The notes: generated by a model from the letters alone, not told the origin. Shown: positions 25,360 to 33,546, counted from the stretch's first letter. The stretch: DNA of 64,000 bases from Agromyces sp. SYSU T00194 (GCF_040496035.1 NZ_JBEPJZ010000001.1:558001-622000), one strand, 5' to 3'. A program made the numbers and translations.

Positions 25360-26667
25360 TCAGAACTCGAGGAGGTTCTCGCGGAAGGTGTCGTGCGTGT
25401 ACGACGTACGGGTGAGCCCGCGACGCTGCAGCGCCGGCACGAGTCCGTCGGTGACCTCGCCGATGTACTCGCGGGTCATCGGGCCGGAGATGAGGAACCC
25501 GTCGCCGCCCACGGCGTCCATGACCTCGCCCATCTGGTCGGCGACGGTCTCGACCGAGCCGACGAGGTCGACGGCGTGGATGTTCCAGCCGGCCGCGACC
25601 TCGCGGAGGGTCTTGGTGCCGTTGTCGCCGAGCTTGATGAACTCCTTGAGCGTCGTGCGGTGGCCGTTGGTCTCGACGTCCTCGGGAATGGGCTTGTCGA
25701 GGTCGAACTGCGAGAAGTCGACCTCGGTGAGGGCGCTGAGGTGCGCGAGCGCCTTCTCGACGTTCGTCTCGGCGGCCTCCTTGCGGGCCTCCCACTTCGC
25801 CCACGCCTCGTCGTCGGTCACGCCGAGCACGGGGCTCACGATGTAGAGCAGCTTGATGTCATCGGGGTTGCGGCCGGCCGCGGCAGCGCGGGCGCGGATG
25901 TCGTCGCGGTACGCCTTCATGCGCTCGACGCCGCGCGACTGCGTAATGATCGTGTCGGCGTGCTCGGCGGCGAACTGGCGGCCGCGCGGGCTGCCGCCCG
26001 CCTGGCAGATGACCGGGCGGCCCTGCGGCGACGGCAGGGTGTTGAGCGGACCGCGCACCGAGTAGAACTCGCCCTTGTGGTCGATCGTGCGCACCTTGGT
26101 GTGGTCGACGTAGTGGCCGGTCTCGCGGTTCATCACGAGCGCGTCGGGCTCCCACGACGACCACAGCTTGTCGACGACCTCGACGAACTCGTCGGCGCGG
26201 TCGTAGCGGGCGTCGTGCTCGTAGAGCGCGTCGAGGCCGTAGTTCTGCGCGGCCCGGTCCTCGCTCGAGGTGACGATGTTCCAGCCGACCCGGCCCTTGG
26301 TGAGGTGGTCGAGCGTCGACATCGAGCGCGCGAGGAGGAACGGCGGGTAGAAGCTGGTCGACGCGGTGGCGACGATGCCGAGGTGCTCGGTGACCGACGC
26401 GAGCAGCGGCACCAGCGGCAGCGGGTCGTGCTTGGGCGCGTACAGGTGGTGCTTCAGGTCTGCGCGCGAGCTGCCCTCGAAGGCATCCGACACCATCGAG
26501 GAGTCCTCGAGCATCATGTAGTCGAATCCGGCGCGCTCGAGCGCCTTCGCCATGTCCATGTAGAACCGGCCGTTGGCCCAGGTGGATCCGATGTGGCCGC
26601 TGTACATGCCCTCCCAGACCGGAGGTGCGAAGTTCATGAACCACCCGAGGTGGAAACGCTCAGTCAC
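25360..26667 (-). CDS. LLM class FMN-dependent monooxygenase, NtaA/DmoA-type (paralogue 3)
   Basis: 435 residues. I use the GTG at 26667, which has AAAGGG about 10 bases upstream and gives VTERFHLGWF; an ATG 16 codons earlier lacks a ribosome site and adds a non-conserved tail. FHLGWFMNFAPPVW, FYMDMAKALERAGFDYMMLEDSS, the STSFYPPFLLARSMSTLDHLTKGR block and CQAGGSPRGRQFAAEHAD mark the NtaA/DmoA group. It is closest to the protein at 16409. It is the first gene of the importer/monooxygenase operon. Confidence 0.88.
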   Translation of the reverse strand: MTERFHLGWFMNFAPPVWEGMYSGHIGSTWANGRFYMDMAKALERAGFDYMMLEDSSMVSDAFEGSSRADLKHHLYAPKHDPLPLVPLLASVTEHLGIVATASTSFYPPFLLARSMSTLDHLTKGRVGWNIVTSSEDRAAQNYGLDALYEHDARYDRADEFVEVVDKLWSSWEPDALVMNRETGHYVDHTKVRTIDHKGEFYSVRGPLNTLPSPQGRPVICQAGGSPRGRQFAAEHADTIITQSRGVERMKAYRDDIRARAAAAGRNPDDIKLLYIVSPVLGVTDDEAWAKWEARKEAAETNVEKALAHLSALTEVDFSQFDLDKPIPEDVETNGHRTTLKEFIKLGDNGTKTLREVAAGWNIHAVDLVGSVETVADQMGEVMDAVGGDGFLISGPMTREYIGEVTDGLVPALQRRGLTRTSYTHDTFRENLLEF

Positions 26668-26768
26668 GACTGATGACCCTTTCGATTGACGTGGTGCGGA
26701 CGTCGTCGGGGCCATGCGACGGTCGTCGGAGGAACCCCTTCAGCGACGCCGTCGGCTGCTTGGAGACG

Positions 26769-26793
26769 AGGCTAAGGAGGCAGTGTTTCGCGA
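26769..26793 (-). promoter_or_regulatory. Promoter of the monooxygenase/peptide-ABC operon with shared TCGCGAAACA motif
   Basis: Minus strand: TCGCGAAACA (26793-26784), nine bases, TAGCCT (26774-26769). The match to the promoter at 16148-16172 extends through the spacer. The leader to the start codon is about 95 bases. The remaining gap up to 27001 holds a second, weaker ATTTCGCC element (26817-26824) and otherwise nothing recognisable except the promoter of the next plus-strand gene. Confidence 0.6.
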
Positions 26794-26989
26794 GCACGTC
26801 TGTCGCGTAGCGGCGTATTTCGCCTCGTGTCGAATTGCTGTTATCTGGGCTGACCGGCTCTTTTTGCTCTTCCGTCGCATATTGCGCGCAGCGGAATCGC
26901 GGCGGCAATGTGCGGGGCGGTTCCCCGACAGGTGTAGACGGTCTCGCCGGAGGCGCTCACGGGCACAGCTCGGAGCCGGACCCGTCGGA

Positions 26990-26995
26990 TAGGGT
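26990..26995 (+). promoter_or_regulatory. -10 hexamer of a leaderless plus-strand gene
   Basis: TAGGGT ends seven bases before the GTG at 27002 and no ribosome site is present, the usual arrangement for leaderless actinobacterial transcripts. Confidence 0.5.
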
Positions 26996-27001
26996 CCTTG
27001 G

Positions 27002-27727
27002 GTGTTCTCGTACACCCACCTCACCGATAATTCCGCCGTCGACCGCGCGCTCGAGGAGTTCGACCGCCTCGGCCGCCACCAGTTCCTGGCGACGTACGGA
27101 TTCGGCGAGGACCGCGACTACTTCCTGGTGACGGAGTCGGGCCGCTACGACTCGAAGGCGATCTTCGGCGTGGCCTTCCACAACCAGTTCGGCGTGAAGC
27201 CGGGCCCCGACGTCTTCAGCGGCGGCCGCACCGGCGCCGCCGGCCGCCTGGCCGAGCTCGGCTACGCGATCGAGGGCATCGACGACCGCAAGTCCCGACA
27301 GACCTTCCTCACCTTCGACGAGGCCCTCGAGGCCCGCCCCCTCCCGCTGGGCAACATCGACGCCGCCCGCCGCTTCCTCTCCCGCCGCGACGACGCCGAG
27401 TTCTACGTGCCGGCGTCTGGCGCCTACATCGCCGCGGTCCCCCGCAAGGGCAACGCGACCGCGTTCATCCACAGCGACTACATCTCGTGGCGCACCGCGA
27501 AGGGCGAGGCTGAGCTGACGCCGCTCACCGCGGCTCGGGCTCGCGCAGCTGGTTCGTCCCGCTCTTCCGGCACCTCTCGCGCGCCCCGCACTCCGCGCGT
27601 CGTCGTCCCCGAGCGCGTCGAGTCGATCTGCCCGACCTGCACCATGGTGCTCCCGGTCAGCGGCGAGTGCGAGTTCTGCTGTCGGTTGCCGCGATACATG
27701 ACACGAGCCTCAGCGCTCAGAGCGTAA
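27002..27727 (+). CDS. ScoMcrA-like N-terminal head domain protein with C-terminal zinc ribbon
   Basis: 241 residues. The first 110 residues (ALEEFDRLGRHQFLATYGFGEDRDYFLV, then RYDSKAIFGVAFHNQFG) match the N-terminal head domain of ScoMcrA, the Streptomyces type IV restriction enzyme that attacks methylated and phosphorothioated DNA. Here there is no SRA/SBD or HNH part. Instead a basic Ser/Arg/Pro linker (about 180-205) leads to a CPTC-x10-CEFC zinc ribbon. Residues 150-175 (FIHSDYISWRTAKGEAELTPL) form a further unassigned block. It may be a DNA- or modification-binding protein that lost, or never had, the nuclease. It stands alone, about 11 kb from the BREX operon. Function inferred only. 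Confidence 0.65.
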   Translation: MFSYTHLTDNSAVDRALEEFDRLGRHQFLATYGFGEDRDYFLVTESGRYDSKAIFGVAFHNQFGVKPGPDVFSGGRTGAAGRLAELGYAIEGIDDRKSRQTFLTFDEALEARPLPLGNIDAARRFLSRRDDAEFYVPASGAYIAAVPRKGNATAFIHSDYISWRTAKGEAELTPLTAARARAAGSSRSSGTSRAPRTPRVVVPERVESICPTCTMVLPVSGECEFCCRLPRYMTRASALRA

Positions 27728-27741
27728 GGCCTCGGCCGCGG

Positions 27742-28419
27742 CTATCGGCGCGCAATCGCACTGTCGGGCGTGTTCCTCGGTAGCCCCGGGTGCTGAGGGC
27801 CAGAGACGAGCATTCCGCCTTCGTTCGTCTTCGCCGCTGTCTCGAATCTCAGTCGTCGTAGCTGAGACGCGCGACTCACCAACTCATCCGCAGTGCCCTT
27901 CGCAAACGCTGCGAGCGCCCAGTTCAGGTGATGCATGTCCTCGGTTGCCGCAGCCAACTGCGTGCGGTCCTTCGTCGCCTGCGACAAGCGGCGGGTGACC
28001 CGCACAAATCGGTAGTGCAGGCTCACGGCCGTGTCGATGTCGAAGTCATCGGCGTAGTCGAGGAATGCCAACGCTCGATCGTCACCGAAGTGGATTCGGA
28101 GTTGATTGTGGAAGAGGCGAATCCGACTGTTCCAGTCGGCGACGATCACGAAGTACGCATCGATACGGCGCTGCACCTCCTCGTCCGGAAGTCCCTCTGC
28201 GAGCGCCTGCTGCCACTTGAACATTCCGTAGTAGCGGGCGTCGATGAGCAGCGTGATCTTCTCGAAGACGTCGGTGAGCTCAGCGTACGAGGCCCGCGCC
28301 TGGTCCAGGCGCGCCTGCCGCTTCCACGCCATTCGCTGGAACAAGGCCCCAACGAAGCCGCCCAGCACCGTTGTCACGACGAACGTCAGAACCAACGCTT
28401 GAATCTGGGCCTGATCCAT
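27742..28419 (-). CDS. Membrane-anchored hypothetical protein
   Basis: 225 residues, not recognised. One N-terminal membrane helix (about 8-28: ALVLTFVVTTVLGGFVGALF) followed by RMAWKRQ and a long helical cytoplasmic part (QARASYAELTDVFEKITLLIDARYYGMFKWQQAL, then VIVADWNSRIRLFHNQLRIHFGDD). The pattern is like that of single-helix proteins of the DUF4760 kind, but I cannot assign the family. It converges with the ScoMcrA-head gene (14-base gap) and is divergent from the GntR gene. Confidence 0.65.
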   Translation of the reverse strand: MDQAQIQALVLTFVVTTVLGGFVGALFQRMAWKRQARLDQARASYAELTDVFEKITLLIDARYYGMFKWQQALAEGLPDEEVQRRIDAYFVIVADWNSRIRLFHNQLRIHFGDDRALAFLDYADDFDIDTAVSLHYRFVRVTRRLSQATKDRTQLAAATEDMHHLNWALAAFAKGTADELVSRASQLRRLRFETAAKTNEGGMLVSGPQHPGLPRNTPDSAIARR

Positions 28420-28527
28420 ACCACCGCCTCCATGAACCCCGAGTCGTCGGTTCCGACTGCGCCCGAAGTATTCCTGCAGTCTCTGGGCAGATCATTCCAC
28501 GTCCTGCACGGGATCTCGAAGAGCCTC

Positions 28528-28556
28528 TTGCATCTTGGTATACCAAGATATTAGTA
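28528..28556 (+). promoter_or_regulatory. Promoter with perfect 16-bp GntR operator
   Basis: TTGCAT (28528-28533), 17 bases, TTAGTA (28551-28556), 8 bases before the GntR start codon. The spacer contains the perfect palindrome TCTTGGTATACCAAGA (28533-28548). The TGGTATACCA core is of the kind bound by FadR/FCD-subfamily GntR proteins, and its position between the promoter hexamers predicts autorepression. Confidence 0.8.
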
Positions 28557-28563
28557 TCTCACC

Positions 28564-29280
28564 ATGCCAACGACGTCTCTCGCTTCGGATGCACTGCAGC
28601 CCCTGACCACGGAGCGCGTGCTCTCTCGCGGTGATCGCGTGCGCGAGGCGCTCCAGCAGGCGATCCTCGACGGCCGCCTCCCCCAAGGGGCGCCGCTCGT
28701 AGAGCGCGAGATCGCCGAGATGTTGGGGGTCTCCAAGACGCCGGTGCGCGAGGCGCTCAAGCAGCTCCAGTCCAGTGGCCTCGTCGTCGCGACCTCGTAT
28801 CAGGGGGTTGCGGTGCGCACGCTCGAAGCGGCGACAGCACACGAGCTCTACGCCGCGAGGCTCGCGGTCGAGCCGCAAGCGGTTCGGATGGGGGTGGAAC
28901 GGTGCGGGCCCGGCCGTCAGGACGCTGCACGTCGTGCGCTCGGCGAGGCGCGAGCGCTCCTCGGCGGGGAGCACCCCGCACAACTGGGCCTGGCGAACCG
29001 CCGGTTCCACCGCGAGATCTATGTCCTTTGCCACAACGAGTGGCTCATCAGCTTCCTCGACAAGCTGCAGCTGCTGAACACCTTCCTCGCGACCGCCGGT
29101 TGGCGGATCGAGCCCACGTTCGGCGTCGAAGCCGACGAGCACCAGCTGCTCCTCGACGCGGTCGAGGCGGGCGACGCGGAACGGGCGGAATCGCTGGTGC
29201 GCGAGCACATCCTCGAGGCTTCCCGGTCGCTGCTGCGCGTGCTCGAAGCACAGGGGCGCTCGGAGTCGGGGCGCCCGTGA
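28564..29280 (+). CDS. GntR-family regulator, FadR/FCD subfamily
   Basis: 238 residues. Winged helix at about 20-85 (DRVREALQQAILDGRLPQGAPLVEREIAEMLGVSKTPVREALKQLQSSGLV). The FCD effector domain follows (about 95-225) with the metal-binding pattern: an ARLAVEP segment at its start, NRRFHREIYVLCHNEWL, and the final EADEHQLLLDAVEAGDAERAESLVREHI carrying two His/Asp ligands. It heads an operon for what looks like uronate or pectin-derived sugar-acid breakdown, and such regulators (for example UxuR/ExuR) answer to sugar acids. It overlaps the next gene by GTGA, so it is co-translated with its own operon. Confidence 0.92.
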   Translation: MPTTSLASDALQPLTTERVLSRGDRVREALQQAILDGRLPQGAPLVEREIAEMLGVSKTPVREALKQLQSSGLVVATSYQGVAVRTLEAATAHELYAARLAVEPQAVRMGVERCGPGRQDAARRALGEARALLGGEHPAQLGLANRRFHREIYVLCHNEWLISFLDKLQLLNTFLATAGWRIEPTFGVEADEHQLLLDAVEAGDAERAESLVREHILEASRSLLRVLEAQGRSESGRP

Positions 29281-30440
29281 GTCGCATCACCGCCGTCACG
29301 CTCACCGCGGTCACGTCGCCGCGTTCAGGCATCACCTGCGGCCACATCATCGTGCAGCTCGCCACCGACGTCGACGGACTCGTCGGCATCGGCGAGATGT
29401 CCGACTTCCAGCACCTCCCGATGTACCACATCGACGTACGAGGGCTCGAGGCAACACTCACCGACATCCTCGTCGGCCGGGACCCAATGGAGAGCTCGTC
29501 GATCGCCGCCACGATGGATCGCGCGTTCCCGTCTGCCGAGTCGCTGTACGACAAGGCGAGCCTCATCAGGTGTGGCGTCGACCTCGCGATCTGGGACCTG
29601 CGTGGCAAGCTCCTCGACGCCAACGTGTCCGAGCTGCTGGGAGGCCGGTCACGCGCGCGCCTACCGATCGCGTACCCCATCTTCCGCCAGCAGACAGAGT
29701 CGGATGTCGAGTCGAACCTCGAGGTCATGGAACTCAGGCTGCAGGACGGGATGTCGAGGTTCCGCGTCTATGTCGGGCGCAACCTCGAACTCGACCGGCG
29801 CTTCCTGATGCTGGCCCGCGACCGCTTCGGCGACCGCATCGAGATCAAGTCGTTGGACTTCTCCAACCTGCTCGACGCGCGGGCCGCGGCCGGCTTCATC
29901 GCGCGGACCGCCGAACTCGGTTACGAGTTCGTCGAGGCGCCGGCCAGGTCCGGCGACCTCGCGGGACTGCGGTTCGTTCGCGAGCGCACACTCGTACCCG
30001 TCAGCGAGCACGCCGTCGGCCCGCGATCCGCACTCGACCTCGTGACATCCGGTGCGGTCGACGTACTCAATGTGGGACTGTTCGTCCTCGGCGGCATCAC
30101 GGGAGCGCTCCGGACGATCTCCGTCGCCGAAGCGGCCGGTGTCGCGTGCCTCATGGGCACGACGCAGGAGCTGTCGATCGGCACGGCGGCAGCCGCTCAC
30201 GTCGGGACCTGCGTCGCTGGGCCGATGCACGCCAGCGACCCGGTCGGCCCGCTGCTCTACCAGCGCGATGTCGTCGAATCGCCGGTCCTCTACGAGGACA
30301 GCGACCTGGTGCCCCCGGAGGGCCCCGGGCTGGGGCTCGCGATCTCCGACGACGCGCTCGCAGCGGCGAGCGACGACCTCACCTGGCGCGGAGCGCAGCT
30401 CGCGACGATCGTCGACAGAACCGGGGAGCAGCGCGCATGA
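29277..30440 (+). CDS. Enolase-superfamily (mandelate racemase/muconate lactonizing-like) protein with divergent active site
   Basis: 387 residues from a GTG overlapping the GntR stop. The fold is recognisable: an N-terminal capping domain (ITAVTLTAVTSP to IRCGVDLAIWDLRGKLLDANVSELLGG) and a barrel ending with ISDDALAAASDDLTW. The residues normally needed are changed. Where family members have KxK at the end of the second strand this protein has RFRVYVG; where the first metal-binding Asp is expected it has KSLDFSN; the third ligand block DES reads VSEHAVG. Glu in FVEAPARSG is retained. It may have a shifted chemistry or act without the usual base. Neighbours (SDR, DapA-family lyase, GH28) point to sugar-acid metabolism. 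Confidence 0.8.
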   Translation: MSRITAVTLTAVTSPRSGITCGHIIVQLATDVDGLVGIGEMSDFQHLPMYHIDVRGLEATLTDILVGRDPMESSSIAATMDRAFPSAESLYDKASLIRCGVDLAIWDLRGKLLDANVSELLGGRSRARLPIAYPIFRQQTESDVESNLEVMELRLQDGMSRFRVYVGRNLELDRRFLMLARDRFGDRIEIKSLDFSNLLDARAAAGFIARTAELGYEFVEAPARSGDLAGLRFVRERTLVPVSEHAVGPRSALDLVTSGAVDVLNVGLFVLGGITGALRTISVAEAAGVACLMGTTQELSIGTAAAAHVGTCVAGPMHASDPVGPLLYQRDVVESPVLYEDSDLVPPEGPGLGLAISDDALAAASDDLTWRGAQLATIVDRTGEQRA

Positions 30441-31249
30441 GCCGGCAGGTCCCATCACGGGCAGGCGAGACGGTCGTGGTCACCGGCGGCAGCCGCAACC
30501 TCGGGCTGGCCATGTCGCAGCGGTTCGCCAGAGAGGGCGCCCGCGTCGTCATCAACGGCATCGTCGCCGGGGAGGCCGAGGACGCGGCGCGACGACTTCG
30601 CGACGAGGGATTCGACGCCCACGGGTACGACGCCGACGTCGCCGACCCGGGAGCCGTCACCGAGATGTTCGAGTTCATCCGCAGCACGGCAGGCGAGGTC
30701 GACGTGCTGGTCAACAACGCAGCCGTCACGATGCGGGGCCGTGTGCCGATCGAGGAGATGACCCTCGCCGACTGGGACGTCATCTTCGGTGTGAATGCGC
30801 GGGGCATGTTCCTGTGCACCACCGCCGCGCTGCCGCTGATGCGGGCACCGGGCGCGTCGATCGTCAACGTCTCGTCCATCGGAGCGACGAAGGCCCATCG
30901 TTCGGCATCGGCCTACGACGCGACCAAGGGCGCCATCGAGGCGTTCACCCGCGCCGCCGCGCTCGAGTTCGCCGATCGAGGCATCCGCGTGAACGCGGTC
31001 GCGCCAGGCGCCATCTCGAACGACCGCTACGAGCGACTGCCCGACGACGTGCGTGCGGCCGAGGTCACGCCGATCCCGCTCGGACGCGCGGGCACCGCCG
31101 ACGAACTCGCCAGCGTGGTCTCCTTCCTCGCATCGCACGACGCGTCCTACGTGACGGGGCACGTGCTGGCAGTTGACGGCGGCTTGAGCGTCCAGGCACG
31201 TCAGGCTACCTCCGAGCTCGACCTCGAGACGGGTGGGCTGAAGCGATGA
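30437..31249 (+). CDS. Short-chain dehydrogenase/reductase
   Basis: 270 residues, start ATGA overlapping the previous stop. Cofactor site TGGSRNLG (about 15-22), NNAA at the end of strand 4, catalytic Ser in NVSSIGATK and the YDATK active-site motif (YxxxK), and the C-terminal VTGHVLAVDGG. The GIRVNAVAPG segment is also typical. SDRs in this setting oxidise or reduce sugar acids, for instance gluconate-type or 5-keto-sugar acids. The cofactor is not certain; the Asn after the Gly-rich loop and the NGIV end of strand 2 leave NAD(H) or NADP(H) open. Confidence 0.92.
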   Translation: MSRQVPSRAGETVVVTGGSRNLGLAMSQRFAREGARVVINGIVAGEAEDAARRLRDEGFDAHGYDADVADPGAVTEMFEFIRSTAGEVDVLVNNAAVTMRGRVPIEEMTLADWDVIFGVNARGMFLCTTAALPLMRAPGASIVNVSSIGATKAHRSASAYDATKGAIEAFTRAAALEFADRGIRVNAVAPGAISNDRYERLPDDVRAAEVTPIPLGRAGTADELASVVSFLASHDASYVTGHVLAVDGGLSVQARQATSELDLETGGLKR

Positions 31250-32145
31250 GCACCAACCGCACGAGGATCCGAGAGGCCCTGGGAGGGGTCATCGCAGTCC
31301 TCATCACTCCCTACGCCGAGGGCACCGTCGATGTCTCCGCATTGACCGGGATCGCGCGCCGACTGGACGACGCCGGCATCCACGTCCTCACCGCGCTGGG
31401 CAACACCGCCGAGGTCTTCCAGCTCACCGCCGAGGAGCGCGTCGCCCACCTGCGCGCCGTCGCAGCAGGCACAGACGGCTCTCTGCTCATCGCCGGCGTC
31501 GCGGGGGCGAGCGCCACCGTGCTCGCGAACACGGATGCAGCCGCGGCGCTCGGGTACGACCTGACGATGGTGCACGAGCCTGCGGACCCGTTCGGCGACT
31601 CCGCGGGATTCGCCGACTACTACCTCGACATCGCCGACAGGTCGGCGCTGCCCCTCGTCATCTACCTCCGCACCGAGCGACTGGACACGCTCGCCCTCTC
31701 CGACCTCTCGCACCACGCGAACATCGCGGGAGTGAAGTACGCACGACGCAGTCTCGACGCGCTCACCACGCTCCTGGCGGACGCCAACGGTGACTGCGTC
31801 TGGATCAACGGTGCAGCAGAGGCACGGGCACCCGAGTTCCTCACCCTGGGGCTCACCGGCTTCACCTCCGGCATCGCGAACGCTCGACCCGACCTCGCGC
31901 TGCGGGTCCATGAGGCGCTCGTCGTCGGAGACGACACACGACTCGCACGCGCAGTCGCACCGCTCTCACCGGTCGAGGACATCCGAGCCGAGGGGAACGG
32001 ACGCTTCAACGTCGCCGTGCTCAAGGAGATACTCCGGTGCTCGGGCATCGAGACCGGTCCCGTTCGCGCGCCCCACTCCGAGCTCACCCCATCCGCCAAG
32101 CGCGCCCTCCATGCCGCCATCGCGGCGTGGCCGACACACCGCTGA
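31246..32145 (+). CDS. DapA/KdgD-family aldolase or dehydratase
   Basis: 299 residues, TIM barrel of the dihydrodipicolinate synthase/N-acetylneuraminate lyase superfamily, start overlapping the SDR stop by ATGA. The Schiff-base lysine is K164 in GVKYA; the conserved tyrosine lies in LVIYLRT; the substrate carboxylate loop is LGNTAEVFQLT. The last block resembles the GNTGEFxxL loop of 5-dehydro-4-deoxyglucarate dehydratases (KdgD), which act in galacturonate and glucarate breakdown, but Ala and Val replace Gly and Phe. It is therefore called at superfamily level, with a 2-keto-3-deoxy-sugar-acid lyase or KdgD-like role as the likely function from context. Confidence 0.85.
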   Translation: MSTNRTRIREALGGVIAVLITPYAEGTVDVSALTGIARRLDDAGIHVLTALGNTAEVFQLTAEERVAHLRAVAAGTDGSLLIAGVAGASATVLANTDAAAALGYDLTMVHEPADPFGDSAGFADYYLDIADRSALPLVIYLRTERLDTLALSDLSHHANIAGVKYARRSLDALTTLLADANGDCVWINGAAEARAPEFLTLGLTGFTSGIANARPDLALRVHEALVVGDDTRLARAVAPLSPVEDIRAEGNGRFNVAVLKEILRCSGIETGPVRAPHSELTPSAKRALHAAIAAWPTHR

Positions 32146-32169
32146 CATCGACAAGAGAGCAACGACGCT

Positions 32170-33546
32170 ATGACCGACATCGAAGTTGAAACCATTCACG
32201 ACCCTCGTCTCTACGGTGCCGCCGCGGACGGCGTGCACATCGACACCGCGGCGATCCAGCGCGCGATCGATGTCGCCGCGAAGGTCGCAGGCCGCGTCAT
32301 CCTCGCCGGCGGCACCTACCGCACCGGCGCCCTGTTCCTGCGCAGCGGCATCACCTTCGAGATCGCCGAGGACGCCACGCTCCTCGCGACCACGGAGGAC
32401 GACCAGTACCCGAACATCCACTCCCGGCTCGCCGGCATCGAGATGGACGGCCCAGCGGCGGTCATCAACGCACTCGACTGCGAAGACGTCACGTTGACCG
32501 GCGCTGGGCTGATCGACGGCAACGGCCAGTTCTGGTGGGATCGCTACTGGGGCCCGGACGGGGACGGCGGGGTACGCGCCGACTACGACAGCCGCGGCCT
32601 TCGGTGGGCCGCCGACTACGACACAGTGCGCCCCCGACTGATCTTCATCAACGAGTCCCGCCGCATCACCGTGAGCGGACTGCACATCCGCAAGTCGCCG
32701 TTCTGGACGATCCACCTCTGCTACACCACCGACGCGACGATCGCCGACATCACGATCGCCGACAGCTTCGGACCATCCACCGACGGCATCGACATCGACT
32801 CGTGCGAGCGGGTCCTCGTCGAGCGTTGCTCGATCGCGTGCGGCGACGACAACATCGTCCTGAAGTCCGGGCGAGATGCCGACGGTCGACGCGTCAACCG
32901 GCCGTGCCGTGACATCGACATTAGGGACTGCACCATCGGTGAGGGCCTCGGCGTCGCACTCGGCTCCGACCTCTCCGGGGGAATCAGCGACGTCCGCATC
33001 TCCGACCTCCGGTTCGAGGGGACCGACTACGGGTTCCGCATCAAGTCGTCGCGGGCGCGGGGAGGGGTCGTCGAGAACATCTCGGTCACCGACCTCGAGA
33101 TGACCGACGTGGTGTTCCCGTTCAGCTTCGCGCTCAACTGGTACCCCTGGTTCAACCAGATCGAGATCCCCGACACATTCACCGGGGATATCCCGCCCTG
33201 GTGGCACGTGCTGGCCACGCCGATCCCCGACGATCTCGCACCGACCACGGTCCGCGGCATGACCATCAGCCGCGCCGTGTCCCGACTCTCGGACGACTAC
33301 ACCGGGGAGTCCCGAGCATTCGAGCTCGACGGATACCCCGAGAACCCGATGACCGGAATCCGCTTGGAGGACGTCGAGATCCAGGCCACGAACCTCGGCC
33401 AGATCATCGGCGTGCGCGAGTTCGAACTCAACGACGTGCGCATCGCGATCGACTCCGCACGCGACCCTTCGGATGACCTCAAGCACCACCTCACGCACCC
33501 GCAGTGGCGCGCACGCACGGAGGTGTCCGATGAGCGCCATCGGTGA
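32170..33546 (+). CDS. Glycoside hydrolase family 28-like protein lacking the active-site histidine
   Basis: 458 residues, right-handed parallel beta-helix, no signal peptide, so cytoplasmic. GH28 blocks: LYGAAADGVHIDTAAIQRAI, the STDGIDID strand with D205, CGDDNIVLKSG with D226 and D227, and RIKSS with R290 and K292. The histidine of the GHG motif is missing: the equivalent stretch reads GEGLGVALGSDLSGG with Leu260. In polygalacturonases the three aspartates are essential and the histidine is strongly conserved. It may be an unusual exo-acting enzyme on short oligogalacturonides or a related sugar. An AAGAGAG site lies 12 bases ahead of the ATG. It overlaps the importer permease gene by 17 bases. 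Confidence 0.85.
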   Translation: MTDIEVETIHDPRLYGAAADGVHIDTAAIQRAIDVAAKVAGRVILAGGTYRTGALFLRSGITFEIAEDATLLATTEDDQYPNIHSRLAGIEMDGPAAVINALDCEDVTLTGAGLIDGNGQFWWDRYWGPDGDGGVRADYDSRGLRWAADYDTVRPRLIFINESRRITVSGLHIRKSPFWTIHLCYTTDATIADITIADSFGPSTDGIDIDSCERVLVERCSIACGDDNIVLKSGRDADGRRVNRPCRDIDIRDCTIGEGLGVALGSDLSGGISDVRISDLRFEGTDYGFRIKSSRARGGVVENISVTDLEMTDVVFPFSFALNWYPWFNQIEIPDTFTGDIPPWWHVLATPIPDDLAPTTVRGMTISRAVSRLSDDYTGESRAFELDGYPENPMTGIRLEDVEIQATNLGQIIGVREFELNDVRIAIDSARDPSDDLKHHLTHPQWRARTEVSDERHR

